From the NCBI GenBank assembly GCA_050260355.1, contig JBLNBZ010000124.1, forward strand, positions 1 through 44,558: a DNA stretch of 44,558 nucleotides, written 5' to 3'. The DNA comes from CADEFX01 sp050260355 (lineage in GTDB: Bacteria > Pseudomonadota > Alphaproteobacteria > Rhizobiales > Hyphomicrobiaceae). The notes beneath the pieces are model-generated. The model did no database searches and was not told the origin of the DNA. It worked only from the letters and a program-made list of their open reading frames with translations. Both the position numbers and the translations under genes were made by a program. Shown here in pieces: positions 33,051 through 42,516 of this stretch (positions are counted from its first letter, which is position 1; each line of letters begins with the position of its first letter).

Positions 33051-33415
33051 CAGCCCAGGTCCTCCGGCAATCGATGTCGTCCGTCGGCTCCGAGCGTCAG
33101 GACGCGCTCCGATACCACAGTCTCGATCTGGAGCGGCGCATAGAGGTGTGGAAACAGGGCTCCACCGCGGGAAAGCTCCCACTTCAGCGCCGGGCCGAGG
33201 CGCGCTGCGTCGACGCCGATCAGCACGAGATCGGCTTGCCCGGCAAAGTGTCTCGCCAAAGTTCCCGCGACCTGATCCGGCGCCGACAGATGGATGTATC
33301 CGTCGCGGGCATCGTCGGCGGACCCTCGGAACGAGCCGATCCGGCGCGCTTCATCCCAGATTTCGCGCGGGCAGATCTTGTAAATCGTGCGCGGCGCATC
33401 GCATGGAACTTTCAC
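33050..33415 (-). CDS. DUF952 domain protein
   Basis: Protein of 121 residues covering the whole DUF952 family length. Recognised by IYKICPREIWDEA near the start, DGYIHLSAPDQVAGTLARHF with its conserved His, and FPHLYAPL near the end. The fold resembles the ADP-ribosyltransferase-like HIKE/RES-type small domains, but no activity is established. It directly precedes and overlaps pyrD, an arrangement common in this bacterial group. Confidence 0.92.
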   Translation of the reverse strand: MKVPCDAPRTIYKICPREIWDEARRIGSFRGSADDARDGYIHLSAPDQVAGTLARHFAGQADLVLIGVDAARLGPALKWELSRGGALFPHLYAPLQIETVVSERVLTLGADGRHRLPEDLG

Positions 33416-33577
33416 GCGAGCACCCTCACCGCACGAGTGCCAATGCAGGCGAGACGTGCGGGCAGCTTCACGTGGCCGCTGTTGACATCACAAGCCGATC
33501 TGCGCATCTGTTCGACCCCTTCGCGGCGTGCTACTGCTGACCGAGACCCTTGTGATCTTCGTGCATTCGCGTCTTTC

Positions 33578-35347
33578 ATGCCATCCGGATTCACAGCAAA
33601 ACCTCTCGCGCTCGGGCGCCTTTTATCGGATCCCTACACGTTTCAGATCCCGTCCTTCCAGCGCCCGTTCTCATGGACGACGCGAGAGGCGGGACAACTT
33701 CTCGACGACCTGACGCTCGCGCTCCAGGAGGCTAACGGCGACAGCGAAGGCGGGGGATACTTCCTCGGCACCATACTGCTGCTGGAACCTTCTCCTACCG
33801 TGCCGCCCCGCGGCGTGAGGGGGACGCCACCACGTCACAGCGTCATCGACGGCCAGCAGCGTCTTGCCACATTGACCGTCCTGCTGGCGGTGCTGCGTGA
33901 CATCCTCAAGGAGCGCGGCATGGCGCTTCCGGCGATGCTGGAAGAGCGCATCGTGTGCCGGCAGGACGGCAAGTTCGAGCCATGCTACCGCCTGGAGCTG
34001 AGAGGGCGGGAGGGCGACTTTTTCAAGCGCTGCGTGCAGGACGGCGAGGCAGCGCAGGACGACGATCTGACCGACGCGGAGCGGCGCATCCTGTCGGTGC
34101 GCCAGGATCTGGCGGCGGAGCTTGCCGAACGCAGCACCGGCGAGCTCGTCGGCCTTGTCGAGTTCATCGCGCAGGGGTGTCATGTTGCGGTCATCACCGC
34201 CCACGGCATCGATCAGGCGCATCGCATCTTCTCGGTGCTCAACGACCGGGGCCGTCCGCTGGCCCGCAACGACATTCTCAAGGCGCAGGTGCTCGGTCAG
34301 GTCGACCGGCAGACGCAGCAGTCGGCGCTGGCCATCTGGGAAAGCCTTGCAGCGCGGCTCGGCGACGACTTCGAAACCCTGTTCAGCCATATCCGCGCCG
34401 TGGAGGCCGGTCCGAAATCTCAGGTCATTTCCGGCATCCGGGAGCTGATCGCCGGTGCCGGCGGCGCCGGCTCGTTCGTCACGCAGTTCCTCGAGCCCTA
34501 CGGCAATGCTCTGTACGCGATCCGCGAGGCACGGCACTCGGGATCGCAGCACTCGCCCGAGATTTCCCGCTTCCTCGGTTATCTCGGATGGTTCGGCAGC
34601 GCCGACTGGATTCCGCCGGCCCTGTTGTGGTGGCGCGTTCACAACGGCGATCCCGAGAGGCTGCTCGTCTTCCTGCGCAAGCTCGAGCGTCTGGCCTATG
34701 CCCTCCGCCTGCTCGGCATCGGCGCAGACAAGCGCCTGGCGCGTTTCCAGGCCGTGGTGCAGGCCATCCGCAAGGGCACGGCGCTCGACGCGGGCCACAG
34801 TCCGCTGGAGATCTCGCGCGAGGAGCAGCGCAATATCCTCTACAACCTGCGCCGGCTCCACGCACGCAGCCAGCTGACCTGCAAGCTTGTCCTGCTGCGC
34901 CTCAACGACGAGTTGGCCGGCGCCGCGCAGAACCTGACACCGGGCGATTTCACCGTCGAGCATGTCCTGCCGCAGAAGCCCGGACGCAACAGCGCCTGGC
35001 GCGCCTGGTTTCCTTCCGCGGATGAGCGAGAGACGTGCACCAACTCGATCGGCAATCTGGTGCTCGTGACGCGGCAGCAGAACGATCGCGCCCGCAATGC
35101 CGAGCTGCCGCGCAAGCTGGAGGTGTACTTTCGCACGCCCGGGGTCAAGGCGCCGCGCATCACGGCGGAGCTCGAGGGCATCTCCGAATGGCGCGCACCG
35201 CAGATTCTCGCGCGCGAGGATCGCCTGCTCACGCTCATCCGGTCGATGTGGCAACTGGAGAGCTCGAAAAACAGCGAGCTTCCGCCTCAAGGGAAGGACG
35301 GAACGCGCCAGTGGGTCCGTCGCACTGCCCGCATCGCCGCGGGCTGA
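33578..35347 (+). CDS. DUF262/DUF1524 protein, GmrSD-like putative type IV restriction nuclease
   Basis: Protein of 589 residues. The N-terminal DUF262 domain (ParB/Srx-like NTPase fold) has FQIPSFQRPFSWTTREAGQLLDDL, YFLGTILLL and DGQQRL at residue 91, then FSVLNDRGRPLARNDILKAQ. The C-terminal DUF1524 His-Me-finger nuclease part has VEHVLPQKP with H462, followed by NSIGNLVLVTRQQNDRARN. This single-chain layout is that of GmrSD/BrxU enzymes, which cut DNA with modified bases as phage defence. Motifs look intact. It stands alone: no methyltransferase, BREX or mobile-element gene is nearby. ATG 33578; the frame is open further upstream, but that part overlaps DUF952 and the gap. Codon use looks like the neighbours. 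Confidence 0.85.
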   Translation: MPSGFTAKPLALGRLLSDPYTFQIPSFQRPFSWTTREAGQLLDDLTLALQEANGDSEGGGYFLGTILLLEPSPTVPPRGVRGTPPRHSVIDGQQRLATLTVLLAVLRDILKERGMALPAMLEERIVCRQDGKFEPCYRLELRGREGDFFKRCVQDGEAAQDDDLTDAERRILSVRQDLAAELAERSTGELVGLVEFIAQGCHVAVITAHGIDQAHRIFSVLNDRGRPLARNDILKAQVLGQVDRQTQQSALAIWESLAARLGDDFETLFSHIRAVEAGPKSQVISGIRELIAGAGGAGSFVTQFLEPYGNALYAIREARHSGSQHSPEISRFLGYLGWFGSADWIPPALLWWRVHNGDPERLLVFLRKLERLAYALRLLGIGADKRLARFQAVVQAIRKGTALDAGHSPLEISREEQRNILYNLRRLHARSQLTCKLVLLRLNDELAGAAQNLTPGDFTVEHVLPQKPGRNSAWRAWFPSADERETCTNSIGNLVLVTRQQNDRARNAELPRKLEVYFRTPGVKAPRITAELEGISEWRAPQILAREDRLLTLIRSMWQLESSKNSELPPQGKDGTRQWVRRTARIAAG

Positions 35348-35372
35348 TGCCGCATCTGACGGACGCGCCGGC

Positions 35373-36989
35373 TTAGCCCGGCACCAGCTCGCCCTTCAGT
35401 GCCTTCGTGATCAGCTTGCGCGTCTCGCCCACGCCGTAAAGCTCGATGAACGAGCCGAAGCGCGGTCCCTGCGATTGTCCGAGCAAAACCTCGTAGATGG
35501 CCTGGAACCAGGCGCGCAGGTTGTCCGCGAAGCCGTGCGCCTTGCCTGTCTCATAGACGATGTTCTGCAGCTCTTCCGCATTGGCATCCGGGCTGGCGCC
35601 TGCCAACGCCTGCTCGAGCGCGGCCAGCGCCTTGCGCTCGGCCTCGGTCGGTGCGCGGAACTTCTTGGCCGGCTTGACGAAGTCGTCGTAGTAGGCGACG
35701 GCGTAGGCGGCGAGCTGATCGAGCAGAGGATACTTCTCGGGGCTGGCGCCGGGCGCATGCCGGCGGATGAAGCCCCACAGTGTCTCCTTGTCGTGCGCGT
35801 TCGAGGCGGCCACGAGGTTGAGCAGCAGCGCAAAGGTGATCGGCAGCTCCGCCGCCGGCGGATGCCCCGAATGGATGTGCCAGGCCGGATTATCGAGGCG
35901 CGACCTGACCTCCTCGCCGGCGTACTTGCTGACGAACGTCAGGTAGTCGTCGACCGCGCGCGGAATGACGTCGAAGTAGAGCCGCTTGGCTGCTTTCGGC
36001 TTCTGATACATTAACAGCGACAGGCTCTCGGGGCTCGCATACGTCAGCCAATGCTCGATCGTCAGGCCGTTGCCCTTCGACTTCGAGATCTTCTGCCCGT
36101 GCTCGTCCAGAAACAGCTCGTAATTGAAGCCCTCGGGCGGCGTTCCGCCGAGCACCTTGCAGATGCGAGAGGACAGGATCACGGAGTCGATCAGGTCCTT
36201 GCCCGCCATCTCGTAGTCGACGCCGAGCGCTGTCCACCGCAGGGCCCAATCGGCCTTCCACTGGCACTTGACGCGGCCGCCGGTGACGGGCGTCTCGACT
36301 TTCTTTCCCGTCTCGGGATCGATGTAGACGACGGTGCCGCGTCTTGGATGCCGCTCGATCATGGGCACCTGAAGCACGCGGCCCGTGCGCGGGCAAATCG
36401 GCAGGAAGGGCGAGTAGGTCTTCCTGCGCTCCTCGCCCAAGGTGGGCAGGATGATCTCCATCACCTTGTCGTAGACCCTGAGCATCTTGAGCAGGGTCTG
36501 ATCCATCATGCCGGACTTGTAGCATTCGGTCGCCGAGAAGAACTCGTACTCGAAGCCGAACTGGTCGAGGAAGCGCCGGAGCCTCGCGTTGTTGTGGTGC
36601 GCGAAGCTCGGGTACTCGTTCGAGAACGGATCGGGGACGTTGGTCAGCGGCTTGTTGAGATGCTGGGCTAGCATCTCCTTGTTGGGCACGTTGTCCGGCA
36701 CCTTGCGCAGGCCGTCCATGTCGTCGGAGAAGCAAATGAGGCGCGTCTTGCGCTTGCCTCCGGTCAGCACCTCGAAGGCATGCCGCACCATGCTGGTGCG
36801 CGCGACCTCGCCGAACGTGCCGATGTGCGGCAGGCCCGATGGTCCATAGCCCGTCTCGAAGATCACGGTCTTGCGTTTCCCGCCCTTGATCTTGTCGAGG
36901 CGCTGAATCAGGCGGCGCGCCTCCTCGAACGGCCAGGCGCGGCTCTCCCGAGCGGCTGCAATCTCGGCGGCTGGTATCTGGGCGGTCAT
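35373..36989 (-). CDS. lysS: Lysine--tRNA ligase, class I
   Basis: Class I lysyl-tRNA synthetase of 538 residues, unrelated to the class II enzyme of E. coli and usual in Alphaproteobacteria and archaea. The ATP-binding motif GLPHIGTF (HIGH variant) is near residue 52 and KISKSKG (KMSKS) lies in the second half. Four-cysteine zinc-site remnants are reduced here (CPRTG and KCQW are present). It charges tRNA-Lys. ATG at 36989. Convergent with the DUF262 gene, 25 bases apart. The only complete aminoacyl-tRNA synthetase in the window. Confidence 0.96.
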   Translation of the reverse strand: MTAQIPAAEIAAARESRAWPFEEARRLIQRLDKIKGGKRKTVIFETGYGPSGLPHIGTFGEVARTSMVRHAFEVLTGGKRKTRLICFSDDMDGLRKVPDNVPNKEMLAQHLNKPLTNVPDPFSNEYPSFAHHNNARLRRFLDQFGFEYEFFSATECYKSGMMDQTLLKMLRVYDKVMEIILPTLGEERRKTYSPFLPICPRTGRVLQVPMIERHPRRGTVVYIDPETGKKVETPVTGGRVKCQWKADWALRWTALGVDYEMAGKDLIDSVILSSRICKVLGGTPPEGFNYELFLDEHGQKISKSKGNGLTIEHWLTYASPESLSLLMYQKPKAAKRLYFDVIPRAVDDYLTFVSKYAGEEVRSRLDNPAWHIHSGHPPAAELPITFALLLNLVAASNAHDKETLWGFIRRHAPGASPEKYPLLDQLAAYAVAYYDDFVKPAKKFRAPTEAERKALAALEQALAGASPDANAEELQNIVYETGKAHGFADNLRAWFQAIYEVLLGQSQGPRFGSFIELYGVGETRKLITKALKGELVPG

Positions 36990-37221
36990 AAGGTCAACAT
37001 GGCTGTCGTGATTCGCGGGCGAACGTATGTGGGCTGACCGGCACGGTCAATTGCGCTTGGGCGCGCCCATGCCGCCGAGCTTCGCACATATTCCGTCTCG
37101 CCAATTTATCATTTGCGCGCGGAGGCTTGCGCCGAGCGTATCCGCCGTAGGGATCTGAGCAGCTTTCGCGGCAGGGCCGGACCAGATAGATTGGCCCATA
37201 TAACAAGCAAGGAAACGCCCC

Positions 37222-38463
37222 GTGACGCGCGACCGTGTGCACTTTCTCTTTCTGAATATCGGTCATTTCCTGGATCATCTGTTCACGCTCGTCTTCGCAA
37301 CGGTCGCAGCGCTGGCTCTGACCCGCGAATGGGGCATGAGCTACGAGCAGCTCGTTTACTATGCGACACCGGGCTTCGTCGCCTTCGGCCTGTTCTCGCT
37401 GCCGGCCGGGTGGCTCGCCGACCGCTGGAGCCGCCACGGTATGATGGCCGTCTTCTTCATCGGCATCGGGCTCGCCTCCATCGCCACCTCTTTTGCGCGA
37501 TCGCCGATCGAGATTGCGGCTTGGCTTTTCATCCTCGGCGTGTTCGCCGCCATTTACCACCCGGTCGGGCTTGCCATGGTCGTGGAGGGCGCGAAGAAGG
37601 CGGGCACCGGCATGGCCATCGGCATCAATGGTGTGTGGGGCAATCTCGGGGTCGGTAGCGCTGCCCTGATCACCGGCTTCCTGATCGACCACGCCGGCTG
37701 GCGCGCAGCCTTCGTCTGGCCGGGCATGATCTCGATCCTGCTCGGCGTCGCTTACGCCTGGTTCACCTGGGACGAGATCCGCACCGGCAAAGCCAAATCC
37801 GCCGCGGCCGCCGCCGGCACGAAAGTGGCGCCGGGCGCCGCCTCGCAGAGCATGGTCGCGCGCGACGTTCTCATTCGCCTCACGATCATCGTCTTTTTCA
37901 CGACCGCGGTTTCGAGCCTCGTTTTCCAGTCGACCACGTTCGCTTTGCCCAAGGTGTTCGCCGAGCGGCTCGGCGGCATCGCAGGCTCGGCGACGCTGGT
38001 GGGCTGGCTCGCGTTCCTGGTGTTCGCAACCGCGTCTGCGGCGCAGGTCGTCGTCGGCAGGCTGCTCGACACGCTGGGGCCGCGCACCGTCTTCATGGGT
38101 GTGGCCGCTCTGCAGGTCGTATTCTTCGGCCTGATGCCCGGGCTCAAGGACTGGGTTGCGCTGGCCGTGGCCCTCGGCTTCATGCTCGGCGCCTTCGGCC
38201 AGATCCCGATCAACGACTACATGATCGGCCGCATGGCCAAGTCGGAGCTCAGGGCCTCCATCTACGGTGTGCGCTATGTCATCAGCTTCCTCGTGCTCGG
38301 TGCGGCGCTGCCGCTGATCGGCTGGGTGCACGGGCGGTGGGGCTTCGACACGCTCTTCATGCTGCTGTCGGCGACAGCATTCGTCATCCTCGGCGCCGTC
38401 TCGCTGCTGCCGCGCCGCTTGCCCGATCCTGACGCCGCCATGCCGGCGGCCGTGCGCGCCTGA
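37222..38463 (+). CDS. Major facilitator superfamily transporter
   Basis: Protein of 413 residues with twelve membrane helices in two halves. MFS marks include GWLADRWSRHGMM between helices 2 and 3 and, in the second half, VVGRLLDTLGPRTVFMG. A basic/Ala-rich cytoplasmic loop (GKAKSAAAAAGTKVAPG) separates the halves. The fold resembles fosmidomycin-resistance-like exporters, but the substrate is not predictable. GTG start at 37222, with AAGGAA 7 bases before it, is the first start that keeps the N-terminal helix (VHFLFLNIGHFLDHLF). Convergent with the next gene, 4 bases apart. Confidence 0.92.
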   Translation: MTRDRVHFLFLNIGHFLDHLFTLVFATVAALALTREWGMSYEQLVYYATPGFVAFGLFSLPAGWLADRWSRHGMMAVFFIGIGLASIATSFARSPIEIAAWLFILGVFAAIYHPVGLAMVVEGAKKAGTGMAIGINGVWGNLGVGSAALITGFLIDHAGWRAAFVWPGMISILLGVAYAWFTWDEIRTGKAKSAAAAAGTKVAPGAASQSMVARDVLIRLTIIVFFTTAVSSLVFQSTTFALPKVFAERLGGIAGSATLVGWLAFLVFATASAAQVVVGRLLDTLGPRTVFMGVAALQVVFFGLMPGLKDWVALAVALGFMLGAFGQIPINDYMIGRMAKSELRASIYGVRYVISFLVLGAALPLIGWVHGRWGFDTLFMLLSATAFVILGAVSLLPRRLPDPDAAMPAAVRA

Positions 38464-38467
38464 GCCG

Positions 38468-39106
38468 TCAGGCCGCGCTGAGGAATGCTGCGATCGCATC
38501 TGCTGCTGCGGCCAGGTTGCCCTTGCGCGTGAAGCCCGAGGCGCCGCGTGGGCCGAGGTCATGGTCGCCGTCGCTGGCCCAATGGAAGCGGATGGCTGCC
38601 GGCAATGCGTAGGTCTCAACCTCCGCCTTTGCGCCGAACGGATCGCGGTCGCCCTGCACGATGAGCGTCGGGCACGCGAGCTTCTCCAGGTGCGCCGTCC
38701 TGAGCTTGCCGGGCTGGTTCGGCGGATGGAACGGATAGCCGATGCACACCAGCGCCTGAACCTCGCCATTCGTCCTCAGCTCATCGGCCACGAAGCTTGC
38801 CACCCGTCCGCCCATGGACTTGCCGCCGATCGCGAGCCTGCGGCCACCGATGGCCTGCAAGGCTGCCGTGACCGCGGCGCGATACTCCGGCATGAGCAGC
38901 TCGGCCTTGGGCGGCGGCCGGCGTTTGCCGCCCCCACGGCGCGCCGCCATGTAGCCGAACTCGAAGCGCAGGCTGTGCACGCCGCGCGCGGCCAGCAGAT
39001 CCGCCATCTGCGCCATGAACGGGCTTTCCATGCCGGCGCCGGCGCCATGTGCCAGCAGCAGCGAAACCGCCGCGTCTTCCGGTCCGGATGCCAGCAGCTC
39101 GGTCAT
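38468..39106 (-). CDS. Small alpha/beta hydrolase (KANL3/Tex30-like dienelactone-hydrolase fold)
   Basis: Protein of 212 residues. The pattern is LLLAHGAGAGMESPFM at the start, LRFEFGYMAARRGGGKR with a basic loop, nucleophile Ser in IGGKSMGGRVASF, the acid in LIVQGDRDPFG and a GDHDLGPR catalytic His. This matches the bacterial YcjY/Tex30-like family of predicted hydrolases; substrate unknown. ATG 39106 is preferred, with one at 39130 possible. It follows rnhA by about 36 bases on the same strand and may be part of that operon. Confidence 0.9.
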   Translation of the reverse strand: MTELLASGPEDAAVSLLLAHGAGAGMESPFMAQMADLLAARGVHSLRFEFGYMAARRGGGKRRPPPKAELLMPEYRAAVTAALQAIGGRRLAIGGKSMGGRVASFVADELRTNGEVQALVCIGYPFHPPNQPGKLRTAHLEKLACPTLIVQGDRDPFGAKAEVETYALPAAIRFHWASDGDHDLGPRGASGFTRKGNLAAAADAIAAFLSAA

Positions 39107-39142
39107 GGCCCGCCAGTCAGCTCGCCGCAAGATGCGATCGGC

Positions 39143-39622
39143 TCAAGCGCCGACCTTGCCCGATTTCTTGAACGGCCGCATGCCCTCACGTGCCAGCTCA
39201 TCCGCGCGGTCGTTCTCGATGTGCTCGCTGTGTCCTTTGACCCAGCGCCAGTCGACGTTGTGGCGCGCCTGCGCCTCGAGCAGGCGCTGCCATAGCTCGG
39301 CATTCTTGACCGGCTTCTTGTCGGCGGTCTTCCAGCCGTTGCGGCGCCAGCCGTGAACCCACTTGGTGATGCCGTCCCGCAAGTAGATCGAATCGGTATG
39401 CAACTCCACGTGCGACGGCTTCTTCAGTGCCTCCAGCGCCGAGATGGCAGCCATCAGCTCCATGCGGTTATTGGTGGTGACCGCCTCGCCGCCCGACAGC
39501 TCCTTGCGATGCTCGCCCGCAATGAGGATGACGCCCCAGCCACCTGGGCCGGGATTGCCGGAGCAGGCACCGTCCGTATAGATGACGACCCGCGGCTTTG
39601 CCGGCTTGCCGGGCTCCGTCAT
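39143..39622 (-). CDS. rnhA: Ribonuclease HI
   Basis: Protein of 159 residues, close to the E. coli length, that cuts the RNA strand of RNA-DNA hybrids. The catalytic DEDD set is visible: YTDGACSGNPGPGGWG (first Asp), NNRMELMAAI (Glu), TDSIYL (Asp) and NDRADELA (last Asp), plus the substrate-handle region WVHGWRRNGWK. ATG 39622 overlaps the thrB stop by four bases (ATGA), so translation is coupled. Third gene of ispH-thrB-rnhA. Confidence 0.98.
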   Translation of the reverse strand: MTEPGKPAKPRVVIYTDGACSGNPGPGGWGVILIAGEHRKELSGGEAVTTNNRMELMAAISALEALKKPSHVELHTDSIYLRDGITKWVHGWRRNGWKTADKKPVKNAELWQRLLEAQARHNVDWRWVKGHSEHIENDRADELAREGMRPFKKSGKVGA

Positions 39623-40590
39623 CCGCGCTCTCCGAGCCCGTATTCGCCGCAATGGACGACCGCCTGGTGAAAGCGCAGGCGGCGCAGAAACTCGAGCGGG
39701 TCCTTGCGCCGTACGAGCGCATCGGGTGGCGTATTGATCCAGTCGTAGGCGCGCGTTAGCAGGAAGCGCAGCGCGGCGCCGCGCGCGAGCATCGGCAGCG
39801 CCTGCCTTTCCTCGGCCGCCAGCGGCCGTACCGCGTCGTAGGCCTTGAGCAGCGCACGTCCCTTGGTGATGTTGAAGGAATGGTCGGCCTCGAAGCACCA
39901 GGCGTTGAGGCAGACGGCGATGTCGTAGGCCAGCGCATCGTTGCAGGCGAAGTAGAAGTCGATCAGCCCGGACAGCTTGTTGCCGAGGAAGAACACGTTA
40001 TCGGCGAACAGGTCGGCGTGGATGACGCCATCCTCGAGGTCCTTTGGCCAGTTTCGCTCCAGAGTGTCGAGCTCGGAGGCGATCGCCGCCTCCAGTCCCG
40101 GCGCAATCTCGTCGGCACGGGCGCAGAACCTGCCGAACAGGGGCCGCCAGTCCTTGAGCCCCAGAGCATTGGCACGCCGCATCGGGAAGCTTTTTCCAGC
40201 AAGGTGCAGCTTCGCCAGCGCCTCGCCCACGGCAGTGCAGTGCTCCGGTCTCGGGCGGCGAATCCACACGCCATCGAGAAAGGTGACGAGCGCTGCGGGC
40301 TTGCCGGCAAGCTCCTTCAAATTGCGGCCGCTCGCATCGCGCACCGGTGTCGGACAGGTGATGCCGGACCGCGCCAAGTGCTCCATCAGCTCGAGGAAAA
40401 ACGGCAGCTCGCTGCGGCTCACGCGCTTCTCGTAGAGCGTGAGAATGAACGGGCCCTTCTGGGTCGTTACCAGATAGTTGGTGTTCTCGACCCCCTCCGC
40501 GATGCCCTTGTACGAGATGAGCCCGCCGAGCCCATAGCTTGCGACGAACGCCTGCAGCTCCTCATCTGCGACTTCCGTGTAGACGGCCAT
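39619..40590 (-). CDS. thrB: Homoserine kinase (ThrB, APH fold)
   Basis: Protein of 323 residues that phosphorylates homoserine in threonine synthesis. It is the aminoglycoside-phosphotransferase-fold ThrB of Alphaproteobacteria, not the GHMP type of E. coli. Marks are YKGIAEGVENTNYLVTT (nucleotide site), FILTLYEKRV, the catalytic-loop HADLFADNVFF and LIDFYFACND. ATG 40590 was chosen; an ATG at 40662 would overlap ispH. It lies 25 bases after ispH and overlaps rnhA by four. Confidence 0.96.
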   Translation of the reverse strand: MAVYTEVADEELQAFVASYGLGGLISYKGIAEGVENTNYLVTTQKGPFILTLYEKRVSRSELPFFLELMEHLARSGITCPTPVRDASGRNLKELAGKPAALVTFLDGVWIRRPRPEHCTAVGEALAKLHLAGKSFPMRRANALGLKDWRPLFGRFCARADEIAPGLEAAIASELDTLERNWPKDLEDGVIHADLFADNVFFLGNKLSGLIDFYFACNDALAYDIAVCLNAWCFEADHSFNITKGRALLKAYDAVRPLAAEERQALPMLARGAALRFLLTRAYDWINTPPDALVRRKDPLEFLRRLRFHQAVVHCGEYGLGERG

Positions 40591-40615
40591 CGTCGGGTGC
40601 TCTTCGCTCGGCTGC

Positions 40616-41605
40616 TCAAGTGCGCACGGCATCGCGCAATTCGCGCGGCACGTTGAAAGCAATGCGCTCCTGCGCGGTCTCGACCATCTCGACGCGTACG
40701 TCGAACCGTTCGCGGAACGCGGCGATCATCTCATCGACCAGAACCTCGGGAGCCGAGGCGCCCGCCGTGATGCCGAGCGTGCGTATCTCCTGCAACTGGT
40801 CCCATGGAATGTCGCAAGCGCGCGGCACCAGCAGCGCTTGCGGGCAGCCCGCACGCTGCGCCACCTCCACGAGCCGCAGCGAGTTGGAGCTGTTGGGCGC
40901 GCCGACCACGATCAGGCAGTCGCAGCGCGGCGCAATCGCCTTCACCGCAGCCTGCCGGTTGGTCGTCGCGTAGCAGATGTCCTCCTTGTGCGGGCCTACG
41001 ATGTCCGGAAACCGTTCCTTGAGGATGCGCACGATCTCCGCGGTGTCGTCGACCGAGAGCGTGGTCTGAGTGATGTAGGCAAGGCGGGCCGGGTCCTTGG
41101 GCAGGAGACGGCGCGCATCCTCGGCCGTCTCGATCAGCCTGACGGCGCCGGCGGGGAGCTGGCCCATGGTGCCGATCACCTCCGGGTGGCCGGCATGCCC
41201 GATCAAGAGGATCTCGAGACCCGCCGCATGATGTCTTTCCGCCTCCACGTGCACCTTCGACACGAGTGGGCAGGTGGCATCCAGGTAGAACATCTTGCGC
41301 GCCCTGGCCGCCGCCGGCACCGCTTTCGGCACCCCGTGTGCCGAAAAGATCACGGGTGATTCGGTATCTGGAATCTCGTCGAGCTCCTCCACAAAAACGG
41401 CACCTTTGCTTCTAAGGCTGTCGACGACGAATCGGTTGTGAACGATCTCATGGCGCACGTAGACGGGCGGGCCGTACTTCTCCAGGGCCAGCTCGACAAT
41501 CTGGATCGCGCGGTCGACGCCGGCACAGAAGCCACGCGGCGCTGCGAGGTAGATGGTAAGCGGCCGCGGTGCGGCTTCGGTGGCGGTCGACTTGGGCGCT
41601 GGCAT
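40616..41605 (-). CDS. ispH: 4-hydroxy-3-methylbut-2-enyl diphosphate reductase
   Basis: Fe-S enzyme of 329 residues making IPP and DMAPP in the last step of the MEP isoprenoid pathway. The three cluster ligands are visible: C27 in GFCAGVDRA, C112 in TCPLVSKVH and C211 in ICYATTNRQ. HEIVHNRFVV, SAHGVP, GAPNSSNS and the TAGASAPE segment complete the active site. ATG 41605 gives the family length; residues before it in the open frame belong to the opposite-strand lipoprotein. First gene of the ispH-thrB-rnhA operon. Confidence 0.98.
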   Translation of the reverse strand: MPAPKSTATEAAPRPLTIYLAAPRGFCAGVDRAIQIVELALEKYGPPVYVRHEIVHNRFVVDSLRSKGAVFVEELDEIPDTESPVIFSAHGVPKAVPAAARARKMFYLDATCPLVSKVHVEAERHHAAGLEILLIGHAGHPEVIGTMGQLPAGAVRLIETAEDARRLLPKDPARLAYITQTTLSVDDTAEIVRILKERFPDIVGPHKEDICYATTNRQAAVKAIAPRCDCLIVVGAPNSSNSLRLVEVAQRAGCPQALLVPRACDIPWDQLQEIRTLGITAGASAPEVLVDEMIAAFRERFDVRVEMVETAQERIAFNVPRELRDAVRT

Positions 41606-41776
41606 GTGCGGCAACTTGGGCGACGGAAAAGTTGAGGATCCTGCTAAGCGCTTGGACGCGCCATGTACGGGGTGATACAGTTGATTTGGGGAAACAAGAA
41701 TAACAAAGTTGGGCTCACAAAGCCCGGGGGCGCGGGGACAGCGGTGCGCCAAGCACCGAGCGCGGACAGGGACATC

Positions 41777-42415
41777 GTGACGCAAGCGCGGATGGACTCC
41801 ACGGGGGTGGTCTTCAGGTTCGGTGCGGTATGCGCCCTCAGCCTGCTGGCGGGCTGCGGGATGTCGTCGCTTACCTCCGGCATCGGCGGCGGCATGTTCG
41901 GTGGCGGCAACAAGAGCGAGGTCAAGTCGGTCACCGAGGAGCAGATGCTCTCGGCCGCCAAGTCGGACACGGTGGCCGCGGGCGGCGACATCGCCGGCGG
42001 GTGTCCCCGGTTCCAGGTGTGGCCGCGCGATCACCACGTCACACTTTATGAGCCGGGTCACGTCGGCGACGGCTTGGCCGTCATGCACAAGGGCGAGATC
42101 ACCAAGACAGCGCGCGAGTGCCAGATCGAGCCAGGGCGGGTCACCGTCAAATATGGCTTCTCCGGCCGTGTGCTGCTCGGGCCAAAGGGCCGGTCGGGCG
42201 TTGTTACGCTGCCGGTCAACGTCTTCGTCACCGATGCCAAGCGCGAGAAGGTCGCCACCGACCGGGCGACGGTCGAGGTCTCGGTCAGCCTCGACAAGCC
42301 GATCGGCTATTTCTCGACTGTCCGCACCGTCAGCTTCAAGGTGCCGGAGGGGGCGCGGCCCGGTGAATTCGAGGTGTTTGTCGGCTTCGACCGGAACATC
42401 CCTAACGCCGGCTGA
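41777..42415 (+). CDS. Putative lipoprotein of unknown function
   Basis: Protein of 212 residues. The N-terminus has a lipoprotein signal ending in the lipobox LLAGC. After a Gly/Ser-rich linker (GIGGGMFGGGNKSE) there is one globular domain of about 130 residues, with RFQVWPRDHHVTLYEPGH, TKTARECQIEPGRVTVKYGFSGRVLLGPKG and VTLPVNVFVTDAKREKV. I know similar uncharacterised envelope proteins from rhizobia but no function. GTG 41777 is preferred because AGGGACATC precedes it; ATG 41792 lacks a ribosome site. Divergent from ispH. Confidence 0.75.
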   Translation: MTQARMDSTGVVFRFGAVCALSLLAGCGMSSLTSGIGGGMFGGGNKSEVKSVTEEQMLSAAKSDTVAAGGDIAGGCPRFQVWPRDHHVTLYEPGHVGDGLAVMHKGEITKTARECQIEPGRVTVKYGFSGRVLLGPKGRSGVVTLPVNVFVTDAKREKVATDRATVEVSVSLDKPIGYFSTVRTVSFKVPEGARPGEFEVFVGFDRNIPNAG

Positions 42416-42516
42416 GAAGAGCCACCATCGCACCGGCTGATAGCGGAGCCGTGGAGGGCGGTACGCCCTGCATTGACTTCGGCCCGCGCGCATCTATCCT
42501 CGCGACAGCCATACGA

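Noticed and set aside
33671..35290. 539-codon open frame on the minus strand
   Set aside because: Antisense of the DUF262 gene; the sense strand carries intact DGQQRL and HVLP motifs.
36994..38769. 591-codon open frame on the minus strand
   Set aside because: It lies opposite the MFS transporter and has repetitive charged sequence with no family features.
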